Of a stretch of 39,212 nucleotides of DNA, positions 1-8,320 are shown piece after piece (positions within the stretch are counted from its first letter, which is position 1; the number at the start of each line of letters is the position of its first letter). The notes below the pieces were generated by a model that had not been told where the DNA came from, ran no database searches, and saw only the letters and a list, made by a program, of their open reading frames with translations. Source of the DNA: Gudongella sp964575895 (lineage in GTDB: Bacteria; Bacillota; Clostridia; Tissierellales; Tissierellaceae); NCBI GenBank assembly GCA_964575895.1, contig CAZNTE010000023.1, positions 1 to 39,212 on the forward strand. The letters are read 5' to 3'. Both the position numbers and the translations under genes were made by a program.

Positions 1-29
1 CCGTGGCTAGACTTTCACTAGCTAGATTA

Positions 30-45
30 GTGCCATGCCTGGCAC
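30..45. repeat. short inverted repeat at left edge
   Basis: GTGCC and GGCAC flank a 6-nt spacer. The core resembles GTGCC/GGCAC palindromes found as dispersed REP-like repeats in many bacteria. Only one copy is seen, at the window edge, so its nature is uncertain. Confidence 0.25.
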
Positions 46-53
46 ACATAAAA

Positions 54-88
54 AAAAGGGTGTACTTTTAAAGTTAGTACACCCTTTT
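54..88 (-). terminator. Rho-independent terminator of the pyrG operon
   Basis: A 13-bp arm at 54-66 pairs with 76-88 (core GGGTGTACT/AGTACACCC) around a 9-nt loop. On the minus strand the stem is followed by a run of Ts (complement of the A run at 51-57). It starts inside the flanking gene's stop region, so it ends that transcript. Confidence 0.85.
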
Positions 89-89
89 C

Positions 90-1055
90 TTATGCCCATT
101 TTGGTCTATCAAGTTTATATGTATTTTCACCAACTATCTTGGCAGGGAACCCTTCAAGAACCATATTGTCTTCAAACTCACTTCTTTGCTTTACAAGTGT
201 TCCAGATTTTATCAAGGTATTTGACCCAATCCTTGAATAATCACAAATTATAGAACCCGACTCAATTATAGAGCCTTCTCCTATTGTACAACCGTGGATG
301 ATGCATCCTGGTCCAATAATCACATTATCTTCAATTATCAGTTGATTGTCTGGTAATAGGTGAAGAACTGAATTTTCAAGAATTCTTACATTATCACCAA
401 TCACAACTGGTCCATGAGAATTTCCGATAATCTTAACCCCTGAGAAAATCATTGAATTATATCCAATTTTAACATCTCCATTTACTTCTGCACCTTCAAC
501 TATAAGACTGTTTTCTCCAACTTCTGGATATTTGCCTCCTAAGGTATTTAATTTCCCCATGGTTTTATCCCTCCAATCTAATCCATTATATGTTTTATAG
601 CTTACCACAGAAAGTGAAATGTCCCCACCTCTCATTCTCTTGACCATCTCCTTATCTTCCTCAGTAAGATTCCTTATGATTTTATAAGGTCTTCCGATGA
701 CAACACTATTATCAGGTATAACTGAACCTTTCGGTATGATAGTGCCTTCTCCAAAAATACAATTATTACCAATCTTGGATCCTTCTAGGAAAATGCATCC
801 ATTTCCTATTTCGCATAGATCTCCAACTTCACTCCCAATGACTACACACTTATGTCCAAAAACTGTTTTGCTGCCAATTCTAACCTTATGGTTTCTTGAT
901 CCGATTACTACTGAATTTTCAAGTACAAAGCTTCTATTTCCAATAGTAATGCTATTATCTTCTGATCTTATTACTGTACCCTGGGCAATATACACATTAT
1001 CACCATGCTCTAGTTTACCATATACTTTTGCAGAATTATCAACTCTTATACTCAC
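90..1055 (-). CDS. tandem left-handed beta-helix (hexapeptide repeat) protein, gamma-carbonic-anhydrase-like
   Basis: This 321-residue protein has two left-handed beta-helix domains, about residues 1-135 and 175-320, joined by a charged linker. Each half is built of hexapeptide repeats of the [LIV]-G-x4 type. The second half resembles gamma-carbonic anhydrase/YrdA proteins (SVLH, then IIHGC). The halves align without gaps over the metal region: Ile51/His68/Ile73 in the first, His232/Pro249/His254 in the second. So the three zinc-ligand histidines of the family are split between the halves. The start is GTG at 1055, with GGAGGTG five bases upstream. It begins 14 bases after pyrG and probably shares its transcript. 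Substrate and activity are unknown; an acyltransferase-like or purely structural role is also possible. Confidence 0.8.
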   Translation of the reverse strand: MSIRVDNSAKVYGKLEHGDNVYIAQGTVIRSEDNSITIGNRSFVLENSVVIGSRNHKVRIGSKTVFGHKCVVIGSEVGDLCEIGNGCIFLEGSKIGNNCIFGEGTIIPKGSVIPDNSVVIGRPYKIIRNLTEEDKEMVKRMRGGDISLSVVSYKTYNGLDWRDKTMGKLNTLGGKYPEVGENSLIVEGAEVNGDVKIGYNSMIFSGVKIIGNSHGPVVIGDNVRILENSVLHLLPDNQLIIEDNVIIGPGCIIHGCTIGEGSIIESGSIICDYSRIGSNTLIKSGTLVKQRSEFEDNMVLEGFPAKIVGENTYKLDRPKWA

Positions 1056-1069
1056 TGTTTCACCTCCAA

Positions 1070-2677
1070 CTACTGGCTAATATAATCCTTTGCAGCTTTA
1101 ATAAAACCTTTGAATAGTGGGTGACTAACTGTTGGTCTAGACTTAAATTCAGGATGGAATTGCACACCAATAAAAAATGGATGTTCCTTTATTTCTATTA
1201 CTTCAACTAGTTTTTTATCAGGGGATACTCCTGAAAAAACAAATCCATTTTCCTTAAAAATCTCTCTATATTCATTGTTAAACTCATATCTATGCCTATG
1301 CCTTTCACTAATAATTTCTTTGCCATATAGGTCTCTAGCCAATGAACCATCCAACAACTCACATGGGTAGCTCCCAAGTCTTAAAGTACCACCAATATCT
1401 TCTAGATCTTTTTTATCTGGCATTATGTGGATAACAGGATTCATTGAATTAGGGTCTAATTCTGTTGAGTTTGAACCCTCAAGTCCTATGACATTTCTAG
1501 CAAACTCAATACATGCTAGTTGCATCCCTAAGCATAAACCAAGATAAGGTATCTTTTTCTCTCTGGAATACTTAATTGCTATTATCTTTCCCTCAATTCC
1601 CCTATCTCCAAAACCACCTGGAACTAAGATCCCATGAGATGAACCCAAAATCTCATGAACATTATCAAATGTAATCTTCTCAGCCTGAATCCAATTAATA
1701 TTAATATCCACATTGTTAGCTAAACCACCATGTTTTAATGCTTCTATAACAGAAAGATAAGCATCCTTTAGTTCTATATATTTCCCCACAAGTGAGATGT
1801 TAACACTACCCTTAAGGTTTTTAACCTTATATATTAGCTGATTCCAATTGCTCAAGTCTAATTCTTTACATTCTATACCAAGTTTCTTTATAACCAATGA
1901 ACTTAATCCCTCATCTTCAAGCATTTGTGGTAGTTCATATATTGTAGATACATCCCTGTTCTCAATTACTTGTTCTTTCTCCAGGTCACAAAATAGAGCT
2001 ATTTTCTCCTTAAGGTCATTTGATAGTGGTTTTTCACATCTACATATTAAAGCATCTGGTTGAATGCCAAGACTCCTTATTTCTTTTACACTATGTTGAG
2101 TTGGTTTTGTCTTTAGTTCACCTGCTTTTGATAAGTAAGGAATCAAGGTCACATGGAGATATAATACATTATCTCTTCCTACATCATACTTAATCTGTCT
2201 AATTGCTTCCAGAAATGGTAATGACTCTATATCTCCAACGGTTCCTCCTACCTCTGTTATTACAACATCAACTTCTCTATCTTTGGATGCCTTAATTATT
2301 CTTCTTTTTATTTCATTAGTTATGTGAGGTATTACTTGAACTGTTTTACCTCCATAATCTCCTCTTCTCTCCTTGCTTATAACATTCCAATAGATCTTTC
2401 CTGTAGTTACACAGCTGTTCCTGGTTAGGTTTTCATCTATAAATCTCTCATAGTGCCCTAAATCAAGATCAGTCTCTGCTCCATCTTCAGTTACAAATAC
2501 TTCTCCGTGTTGATATGGACTCATTGTTCCTGGATCAATATTAATGTAAGGATCAAATTTTTGGATAGTAACTCTTAAACCTCTATCCTTTAACAATCTG
2601 CCTAAGCTTGCTGCGGTTATTCCCTTTCCCAATGAGGATACGACTCCTCCTGTAACAAAGATAAATTTGGTTTCCAC
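1070..2677 (-). CDS. pyrG: CTP synthase
   Basis: CTP synthase converts UTP to CTP using ATP and glutamine-derived ammonia in the cytoplasm. The 535-residue length is normal. The N-terminal amidoligase domain (about 1-265) opens with FVTGGVVSSLGKG. The C-terminal class I glutamine amidotransferase domain (about 295-535) carries the GLCLGMQ nucleophile motif with Cys382 and a late FHPE His/Glu pair. The start is GTG at 2677 behind a strong GGGAGGGG site. It is first in an operon with the hexapeptide protein. The leader is short, and I see neither the GGGC start nor the attenuator hairpin that controls pyrG in Bacillus subtilis, so regulation may differ here. Confidence 0.97.
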   Translation of the reverse strand: METKFIFVTGGVVSSLGKGITAASLGRLLKDRGLRVTIQKFDPYINIDPGTMSPYQHGEVFVTEDGAETDLDLGHYERFIDENLTRNSCVTTGKIYWNVISKERRGDYGGKTVQVIPHITNEIKRRIIKASKDREVDVVITEVGGTVGDIESLPFLEAIRQIKYDVGRDNVLYLHVTLIPYLSKAGELKTKPTQHSVKEIRSLGIQPDALICRCEKPLSNDLKEKIALFCDLEKEQVIENRDVSTIYELPQMLEDEGLSSLVIKKLGIECKELDLSNWNQLIYKVKNLKGSVNISLVGKYIELKDAYLSVIEALKHGGLANNVDININWIQAEKITFDNVHEILGSSHGILVPGGFGDRGIEGKIIAIKYSREKKIPYLGLCLGMQLACIEFARNVIGLEGSNSTELDPNSMNPVIHIMPDKKDLEDIGGTLRLGSYPCELLDGSLARDLYGKEIISERHRHRYEFNNEYREIFKENGFVFSGVSPDKKLVEVIEIKEHPFFIGVQFHPEFKSRPTVSHPLFKGFIKAAKDYISQ

Positions 2678-2713
2678 TTGTAATACCCCTCCCTTTTCCT
2701 ATAATAAAAAAAT

Positions 2714-2742
2714 ATCATATCATAGTTATATACTAGCATCAA
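2714..2742 (-). promoter_or_regulatory. sigma-A-type promoter of pyrG
   Basis: On the minus strand TTGATG (2737-2742) and TATGAT (2714-2719) are separated by 17 bases, about 37 bases upstream of the pyrG start. Confidence 0.65.
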
Positions 2743-2827
2743 TTGATTTGTCATATTAACTTAATATTACATTTAGTTATAACATAGTATAATTATAATA
2801 TAACTAAGTGAAATGAGGATAGGTTCT

Positions 2828-3424
2828 ATGAAAAAAATTATATTTTTATTAATTTTTGTTCTAATGTTATCCATTCTCCCTAATAATTTCTCCTATGGAC
2901 AAAACCCTGAACCTTTTGAAGTGTTAAAAGAATTGGGGATGCTTAAAGGAAATCCTGCTGGTGATTTGATGCTAGATGATTATCTAAAAAGGCAGGATAT
3001 GGTAGTTTTAATTAGCAGATTATATAAAGAGGAAAATAAGGCAAAGAATTATTATTTTCAGCCAACCTTTCCTGATTTAGCAGACACAAATAAATTCTAT
3101 CATGGATACATCCAGTGGTCTGTAGATAAAGGACTTATTCAGGGAATGACAAATGGAAATTTTGGCTATGGTTTAGATGTTAAAGTTCATGACTATCAAG
3201 TAGTTTTATTAAGAGCTTTAGGGTATGGAGAGGAATCCCTACTTTATCAAAGCGTCCCAGATATTGCAAAGAAATTTGGATTGATGGAAGGCGTAGATGC
3301 TAAAAGTTCAGATAAACTTATTAGAAGAGACATGGCTACAATGACTTTTAATGCTTTGAATATAAATAAAAAAGGAAGTCCACTAACATTAGCTGATGTT
3401 TTACAACTTGAAGTAACAAATTAG
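2828..3424 (+). CDS. secreted S-layer-homology (SLH) domain protein
   Basis: The protein has 198 residues when started at the ATG at 2828, which follows GAGGATAGG. An earlier in-frame ATG at 2813 has no ribosome site and lies upstream of that signal. A lysine-rich N-terminus and hydrophobic stretch (about residues 3-22) form a signal peptide. The mature part reads as SLH-type repeats: one around residues 35-75, one around 80-125 (TFPDL, YIQWSVDKGLIQG), and a weaker third to about 175. SLH repeats bind secondary cell-wall polymers. There is no large enzymatic domain, so it may be a small surface protein. It is transcribed alone, divergent from pyrG, and ends at a hairpin. Confidence 0.8.
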   Translation: MKKIIFLLIFVLMLSILPNNFSYGQNPEPFEVLKELGMLKGNPAGDLMLDDYLKRQDMVVLISRLYKEENKAKNYYFQPTFPDLADTNKFYHGYIQWSVDKGLIQGMTNGNFGYGLDVKVHDYQVVLLRALGYGEESLLYQSVPDIAKKFGLMEGVDAKSSDKLIRRDMATMTFNALNINKKGSPLTLADVLQLEVTN

Positions 3425-3456
3425 AAGAAGGCAAAATTGCCTTCTTCTTTATTTTT
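3424..3456. terminator. bidirectional terminator between SLH gene and malY-like gene
   Basis: GAAGAAGGC (3424-3432) pairs with GCCTTCTTC (3439-3447) and is followed by a T-rich run to 3456. The stem begins at the last base of the SLH stop codon and overlaps the end of the convergent gene. Confidence 0.8.
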
Positions 3457-4639
3457 CATATTCTTCATTAATTGCACTTGCTATTCTCTCCAGCCCAAGA
3501 CTTATAAATTCTTTTGGTGCAGCAAAGTTAAATCTCATAAAACCACTTCCACCCTGTCCAAACCAAGTACCTCCATCCAAAGCACAGCCTGCTTTTTCAA
3601 TTATTAGTTTTTCTAGTTTGTTTCCGTCTTTTTCATATTCTCTAAAATCAATCCATGCTAGATAAGTTGACTGCACCTCTATTAACTTTGCCTTAGGTAG
3701 ATTCTTAAGTAGAAAGTCTTCAATAAATTTAACATTCTTATTTAGATATTCCAAGAGTGAATCTAGCCAATCTTCACCCTTATTATATGCAGCTATTACG
3801 CCCTCTATACTTAAAGGGCTTTGCCCCCCTATGCTATTTCTTAGGAACACTGTTTCTAATCTTACCCTTAAATCTTTATTTGGTACAATAATATTTGAAG
3901 AATACAACCCTGCTAGATTAAAGGTCTTACTAGGTGCAGTTGCAGTAATTGATATATCTTGGTACTTCTTACCTAAGGATGCGAACATAGTGTGTGTATT
4001 TCCTTTTAAAATTAAATCATTATGAATTTCATCAGCAAGTACAAGTACATCATTTTCATAACATAAATCTCCAACTCTTGATAGTTCTTCCTTAGTCCAT
4101 ACTCTAGATACTGGATTATGAGGGCTACAAAGAATCAGTATCTTATTCTTTGGATCTCTTATCTTCTCTTCCAAATCTTCAAAATCCATATAGTACATAT
4201 TATCCTTAAGGATTAAGTTAGAATTTACAACAACTCTATCATTTGCCTCTATACTTCTTTTAAAGGGATAATATACAGGTTCATTAATAATTACTCCCTC
4301 TCCCTCATTTGAAAAAGCTTGAATAACATAATTTACAGCTGGTACTACACCTGGTGAGTACAATATCCATTCCTTTTCCAGCTGATAATCAAATCTTTTA
4401 TTAGTCCAATTAATAATTGAATTGTAATAATCATCATTTCTATTACTATATCCAAAAATGCCGTGTTCAACTCTCTTCTTGAGAGTATCAATTACTTCAG
4501 GTGCAGTTTTAAATTCCATGTCAGCAACCCAGTATGGTAATAAGTCTGCTTTCCCAAATAATTCCTTCTGTACATCTGAATCCCACTTGCTTGAGTAGGT
4601 GTTTGATCTATCTATAATTTCATCAAAATTATATTTCAT
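3449..4639 (-). CDS. MalY/PatB-type pyridoxal-phosphate C-S lyase (cystathionine beta-lyase family)
   Basis: This 396-residue fold-type I PLP enzyme belongs to the MalY/PatB branch of the aminotransferase family. Members cleave cystathionine or cysteine conjugates to a thiol, pyruvate and ammonia. Visible signatures are the N-terminal WVADMEF, the aspartate motif LADEIHNDL and the PLP lysine Lys238 in APSKTFNLAGL. The C-terminus contains the conserved MRFNFA. The start is ATG, preceded by GGGGGAG. It overlaps the upstream dehydrogenase gene by 11 bases, so the two are translationally coupled. The exact substrate cannot be read from the sequence, and plain aminotransferase activity is less likely. 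Confidence 0.88.
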   Translation of the reverse strand: MKYNFDEIIDRSNTYSSKWDSDVQKELFGKADLLPYWVADMEFKTAPEVIDTLKKRVEHGIFGYSNRNDDYYNSIINWTNKRFDYQLEKEWILYSPGVVPAVNYVIQAFSNEGEGVIINEPVYYPFKRSIEANDRVVVNSNLILKDNMYYMDFEDLEEKIRDPKNKILILCSPHNPVSRVWTKEELSRVGDLCYENDVLVLADEIHNDLILKGNTHTMFASLGKKYQDISITATAPSKTFNLAGLYSSNIIVPNKDLRVRLETVFLRNSIGGQSPLSIEGVIAAYNKGEDWLDSLLEYLNKNVKFIEDFLLKNLPKAKLIEVQSTYLAWIDFREYEKDGNKLEKLIIEKAGCALDGGTWFGQGGSGFMRFNFAAPKEFISLGLERIASAINEEYEK

Positions 4640-5741
4640 CCTGCTCCCCCTTTAGAGTTACATTGAATTCCATTAATAATTCATTTATCTGTTTCTCTAT
4701 TACTGAACCAATTGGTGCACCTTTATTCTCTCTCTCTATTTTTTCTAAATATTCTTTCTCTCCCGCTGTGTAGATTCTTTGGTGCTCTGGTGATTTTTTA
4801 GAGGCTCTTAGGGCTCTTAAAATATCTCCAGTATGCTTCTTAAAATGATCTAGCTCAATAAAATGCTCCACATCTATTGCTATAAAAAAGTGACCTAATC
4901 TATATGGTGTCGGTTCATTATTATTATCTAGTCCAGTTAAAGCTTGCATGAAGGGTCCCAAATGTAGGGCAGATGATAATATTTCCACTACAGCTGCGTA
5001 TCCATAGCCCTTATATCCTCCTGTTTCTTCTCCTACTCCACCAAGTGGAGTTAAGGCTGCATGACCTTTAATTAGTTGATCCAATACTAACTTGGGATCT
5101 GTTTCTGATTTTCCATCATTATCAATTACCCAACCTTTAGGTAACTCCTTCCCATCCCTTGCATATTTTTCAATTTTACCTCTTTGAGTTGTTGAGGTAG
5201 CACAATCAAGAATAAAATCAAATTCTTCATCCGATGGAATACCAATTGTTAGGGGATTAGTTCCCATCATATTCTCAACACCAAAGGTAGGAGCAATTGA
5301 TGGTCTAGCATTTGTGCCCGTTATACCTATTAAACCCTTATCTGCTGCCATTTGAACATAATAACCCGCTATTCCATAATGGGATGAGTTCTTAACACTT
5401 ATTATAGAAATCCCATATTGTTTAGCTTTTTCAATAGCCATATTCATTGCATAAACTCCAGCAACATGACCAAAACCATTATTTGCATCAATCACAGCAG
5501 TTGCCATATTATCTTTAATAATATCGAGTTTTGTTACTGGATTTAATATCCCCTGCTTTATTCTGTCTACGTAAATCGGTTTAAATCTACCAATCCCATG
5601 GGAATCAATTCCTTGTTTATCAGCAGCTATTAGTACTTGCGACACAATTTTAGCATCAGATTCAGGTACACCTTGTTTTAGCAGAACCTTTACCATAAAG
5701 TCTTCCAACACCTCAAATGGAACCCATTTTAAATCAGTCAC
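4629..5741 (-). CDS. malate/lactate dehydrogenase type 2 (Ldh_2 family)
   Basis: This 370-residue protein belongs to the NAD(P)-dependent Ldh_2 family (malate, ureidoglycolate, sulfolactate and related dehydrogenases), which is unrelated to classical LDH. Markers are IDSHGIGR near residue 55, NSSHYGIAG and the NPLTIGIP segment. The family reduces 2-oxoacids to 2-hydroxyacids or the reverse; the substrate is not determinable here. Start is GTG at 5741 behind GGGGAG. It sits 12 bases after the Lon-like gene and overlaps the PLP lyase gene. A lyase product such as pyruvate or another 2-oxoacid would be a plausible substrate, which is inference from context. Confidence 0.88.
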   Translation of the reverse strand: MTDLKWVPFEVLEDFMVKVLLKQGVPESDAKIVSQVLIAADKQGIDSHGIGRFKPIYVDRIKQGILNPVTKLDIIKDNMATAVIDANNGFGHVAGVYAMNMAIEKAKQYGISIISVKNSSHYGIAGYYVQMAADKGLIGITGTNARPSIAPTFGVENMMGTNPLTIGIPSDEEFDFILDCATSTTQRGKIEKYARDGKELPKGWVIDNDGKSETDPKLVLDQLIKGHAALTPLGGVGEETGGYKGYGYAAVVEILSSALHLGPFMQALTGLDNNNEPTPYRLGHFFIAIDVEHFIELDHFKKHTGDILRALRASKKSPEHQRIYTAGEKEYLEKIERENKGAPIGSVIEKQINELLMEFNVTLKGEQDEI

Positions 5742-5753
5742 TTTAATCTCCCC

Positions 5754-8096
5754 CTATTTATCCATTTCTTCAAGTTTTTTCATTATTAAATCATCTATCT
5801 CCTCAGCTGTTTTGTCCATTAGAATCTCTATACCCTCTTCTATAGTCTCTATGGCATAGATATTAAACTCTCCCTTCTCAACAGCATTTACCACTTCATC
5901 CCTTAAAATAAGATTGCTAAGATTTGTCTTTGGAATAACAACTCCCTGTTTTCCAGTTAATCCAAACATTTTACAAACTTGATAAAATCCTTCTATTTTT
6001 TCATTTACTCCTCCAATAGGTTGAATCTCACCCTTTTGATTAACAGAACCAGTTACAGCCAAATACTGCTTTATTGGTATATTTGCAATAGATGATAGTA
6101 TGGCATAGAGTTCAGTGCTGGATGCACTATCACCATCCACTATGGAATAACTTTGCTCAAACCCAATTCCAATGGTAAGACCTAGTGGTTTTTTTGTAGC
6201 ATATCTTTGGCCTAAAAATCCACTTAATATTAATACTCCTTTATCATGTAATCTTCCACTTTGTCTTGCTTCTCTTTCGATGTTAATAATCCCATCTTCA
6301 CCTCTATAAACAGTAGCAGTTATTCTGCTTGGTTTTCCAAATGAATACTCTCCACTACCTATCACTGCTAGTCCGTTAATTTGTCCTACTTCTTCTCCCT
6401 CTAAATCAATTAATAAGGTTCCTTCTTTAAACATTTCATTAAGTTTCTCTTCATATTTATTTGATCTGTATACTTTTTCATCTATGGCTTTTTTAACATG
6501 CCTTTCACTGACAATTTCACTGCCCTCATCTTCAGCCCACAAATCTGCCTCATATAGAATTTCTATTATCTGATTGAATTGTGTACTAAGTTTATTTTTA
6601 TGCCCAGCAATTCTTGTGGAATACTCAACCACTCTAGATACACTCCTATTGTCGAAATGTTTGATTCCTGTATCTTCAACATGAGTTGCAATGAATTCTC
6701 CCATCAATCTAATATTTTCTTTGGTTTTTGCCATTTCTACATCGAAATCTGCCATAACCTTGAATAGTTTTCTAAAGTCATCATCATAATTAAACAGATA
6801 ATTATAGGTATAGTCATCACCAATAATTATTACTTTGACATTCAAGGGAATGGGTTCTGGTTTAAGGGTAGTAGTTACTGTATATCCCATTAATCTATTG
6901 TAGTTTTCAATATTTATCTCATTTGTCTTCAGAGATCTCTTTAGCATTTCCCATGATATTGGATTGTTTAGTATTTCCTTCATCTGAAAAATTATATATC
7001 CTCCATTTGCTTGATGTAGGGACCCTGCCTTTATTTGAGTGAAATCAGTAGTTAAAACACCCATCTGACTCTTATACTCAATATGACCCATGATATTATT
7101 ATATATAGGGTTAGATTCATTTATAATTGGTGCATGCTCCAGTTTAGAATTATCAACAAATAGGTTAACTTTATATCGATCAAAGAAATTTTCATCATCA
7201 GGAGATGGCATCTCAAATAAAGAAAAATTCTTTTGTTCACCCTTACTCTTAAATTTTGATACATTGTTTAAAATGTCATTTTCCAACTCATTCAGATAAA
7301 TTGCAGTTGTTGGATTATCTCCATATTTGCTAATCAACTTTCTAATGTCATACTGAACCGTTTCAGATACGATATTCTTATCAAGGTTATTCAAACTTTC
7401 AGTCAATTCATCATCAAGTAGGCGGAGTTCATTAAATTCTTCCACTGTTTCAGCTTTTAGATCTTCGAATTTATCCATCATAGCTTCTCTATCTTTAATG
7501 GATAGGGAATTGTATTCTTCCTCATTCATAGGTTTTCCGTCCGACTTAAGTGGTATGGAAATTAATCCTTGTTCACTAGGTGTATATACAAAGTTAAATT
7601 TCTGACTTTTTGCATTTAATCTTTTTAGTACATCATTCTTCTTTTGATTTATTATCTTAAATACATCATTCTTTCTATTCTCATATTGAGTTCCTGAAAA
7701 AGTCTCAGGAATTATTCTTCTATAACTTTCAATTAAATTTTCCAGTTCCTTTTTAAATTCACTCCCAACTCCAGCCTTAAAAGACAAAGCTTTTGGCGAC
7801 TCCTTCTTATTAAAATTGTATACATATACCCAATCATCTGGGACAAATTGTCGTTTAGCAAACTCCTTTGCAATTGAGTAGGTAAAAGTACTTCTTCCTG
7901 TACCACTTAATCCGGACACATATATATTGTAACCCTTTCTCTTCATTCTAAGTCCGAAGCTAAGAGCAGATACTCCTCTATCCTGCCCTATTATTCCCTT
8001 TAGTGGTTTTAATTCTCTAGTGGTTTCAAAATCAATATCTTTTATATCACAATAACTGCTAAGCTGTTCTTTTTTTAGTTTATACTTATCTTTCAT
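5754..8096 (-). CDS. Lon-type ATP-dependent serine protease (LonB/YcbZ-like)
   Basis: This 780-residue cytoplasmic protease combines an AAA_32-type ATPase with a Lon proteolytic domain. The P-loop is GLSGTGRST at residues 62-70, with arginine where Lon has lysine. A helical, charged insertion lies at about 110-300. The protease domain occupies about 560-770 and has the Lon dyad: Ser657 in GDSAS and Lys700 in EKIEGFY, 43 residues apart as in classical Lon. No substrate-binding N-terminal Lon domain is present, which fits LonB/YcbZ-like enzymes. It is the first gene of a unit with the dehydrogenase and PLP lyase. I infer a role in protein quality control. Confidence 0.9.
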   Translation of the reverse strand: MKDKYKLKKEQLSSYCDIKDIDFETTRELKPLKGIIGQDRGVSALSFGLRMKRKGYNIYVSGLSGTGRSTFTYSIAKEFAKRQFVPDDWVYVYNFNKKESPKALSFKAGVGSEFKKELENLIESYRRIIPETFSGTQYENRKNDVFKIINQKKNDVLKRLNAKSQKFNFVYTPSEQGLISIPLKSDGKPMNEEEYNSLSIKDREAMMDKFEDLKAETVEEFNELRLLDDELTESLNNLDKNIVSETVQYDIRKLISKYGDNPTTAIYLNELENDILNNVSKFKSKGEQKNFSLFEMPSPDDENFFDRYKVNLFVDNSKLEHAPIINESNPIYNNIMGHIEYKSQMGVLTTDFTQIKAGSLHQANGGYIIFQMKEILNNPISWEMLKRSLKTNEINIENYNRLMGYTVTTTLKPEPIPLNVKVIIIGDDYTYNYLFNYDDDFRKLFKVMADFDVEMAKTKENIRLMGEFIATHVEDTGIKHFDNRSVSRVVEYSTRIAGHKNKLSTQFNQIIEILYEADLWAEDEGSEIVSERHVKKAIDEKVYRSNKYEEKLNEMFKEGTLLIDLEGEEVGQINGLAVIGSGEYSFGKPSRITATVYRGEDGIINIEREARQSGRLHDKGVLILSGFLGQRYATKKPLGLTIGIGFEQSYSIVDGDSASSTELYAILSSIANIPIKQYLAVTGSVNQKGEIQPIGGVNEKIEGFYQVCKMFGLTGKQGVVIPKTNLSNLILRDEVVNAVEKGEFNIYAIETIEEGIEILMDKTAEEIDDLIMKKLEEMDK

Positions 8097-8160
8097 ATAA
8101 ATCCCCCCAATTGGTTACTACTATACTCTCTATATACCCAAAGAATCTTAGCTCCTCCAA

Positions 8161-8200
8161 TAAAAAATGCATTAAAAGAGTTTATATCCTCCTTTAATGC
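8161..8200 (-). terminator. terminator after the MFS/31-residue peptide unit
   Basis: On the minus strand GCATTAAAGGAG pairs with CTCTTTTAATGC (12 pairs, one G-T) around an 8-nt loop and is followed by ATTTTTTA. It separates this unit from the Lon-like operon. Confidence 0.8.
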
Positions 8201-8208
8201 AATAAGAT

Positions 8209-8304
8209 TTAATAAAAAGCATTTAATATCATTGGTACAACCATGGCAACGGCTAAAATTAATGCCAACACAATGGATACTGCTCTTGTCTGCTTACTTC
8301 TCAT
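8209..8304 (-). CDS. 31-residue single-pass membrane peptide
   Basis: This short gene has a perfect ribosome site: AGGAGG at 8313-8318, 8 bases before the ATG. It encodes 31 residues. The N-terminus is basic (MRSKQTR), followed by a hydrophobic stretch of about 18-20 residues (SIVLALILAVAMVVPMIL) and the short tail NAFY, as expected for an inside-to-outside single-pass peptide. It begins 16 bases after the MFS stop and ends just before a terminator, so it is co-transcribed with the transporter. The size and layout recall Prli42-like or transporter-associated small proteins of Firmicutes, but I cannot assign a family. Confidence 0.75.
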   Translation of the reverse strand: MRSKQTRAVSIVLALILAVAMVVPMILNAFY

Positions 8305-8320
8305 ATTCTAATCCTCCTTA

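Noticed and set aside
697..1080. Plus-strand open frame inside the hexapeptide gene
   Set aside because: It is a reverse-strand shadow of a clear coding region, without ribosome site or family features. Similar antisense frames inside other genes were dropped for the same reason.
2678..2812. Bacillus-type pyrG attenuator
   Set aside because: The leader is too short, has no GGGC start and no terminator hairpin before the GTG.
5754..8096. Classical Lon protease
   Set aside because: The N-terminal substrate domain is missing and the ATPase part is of the AAA_32 kind.
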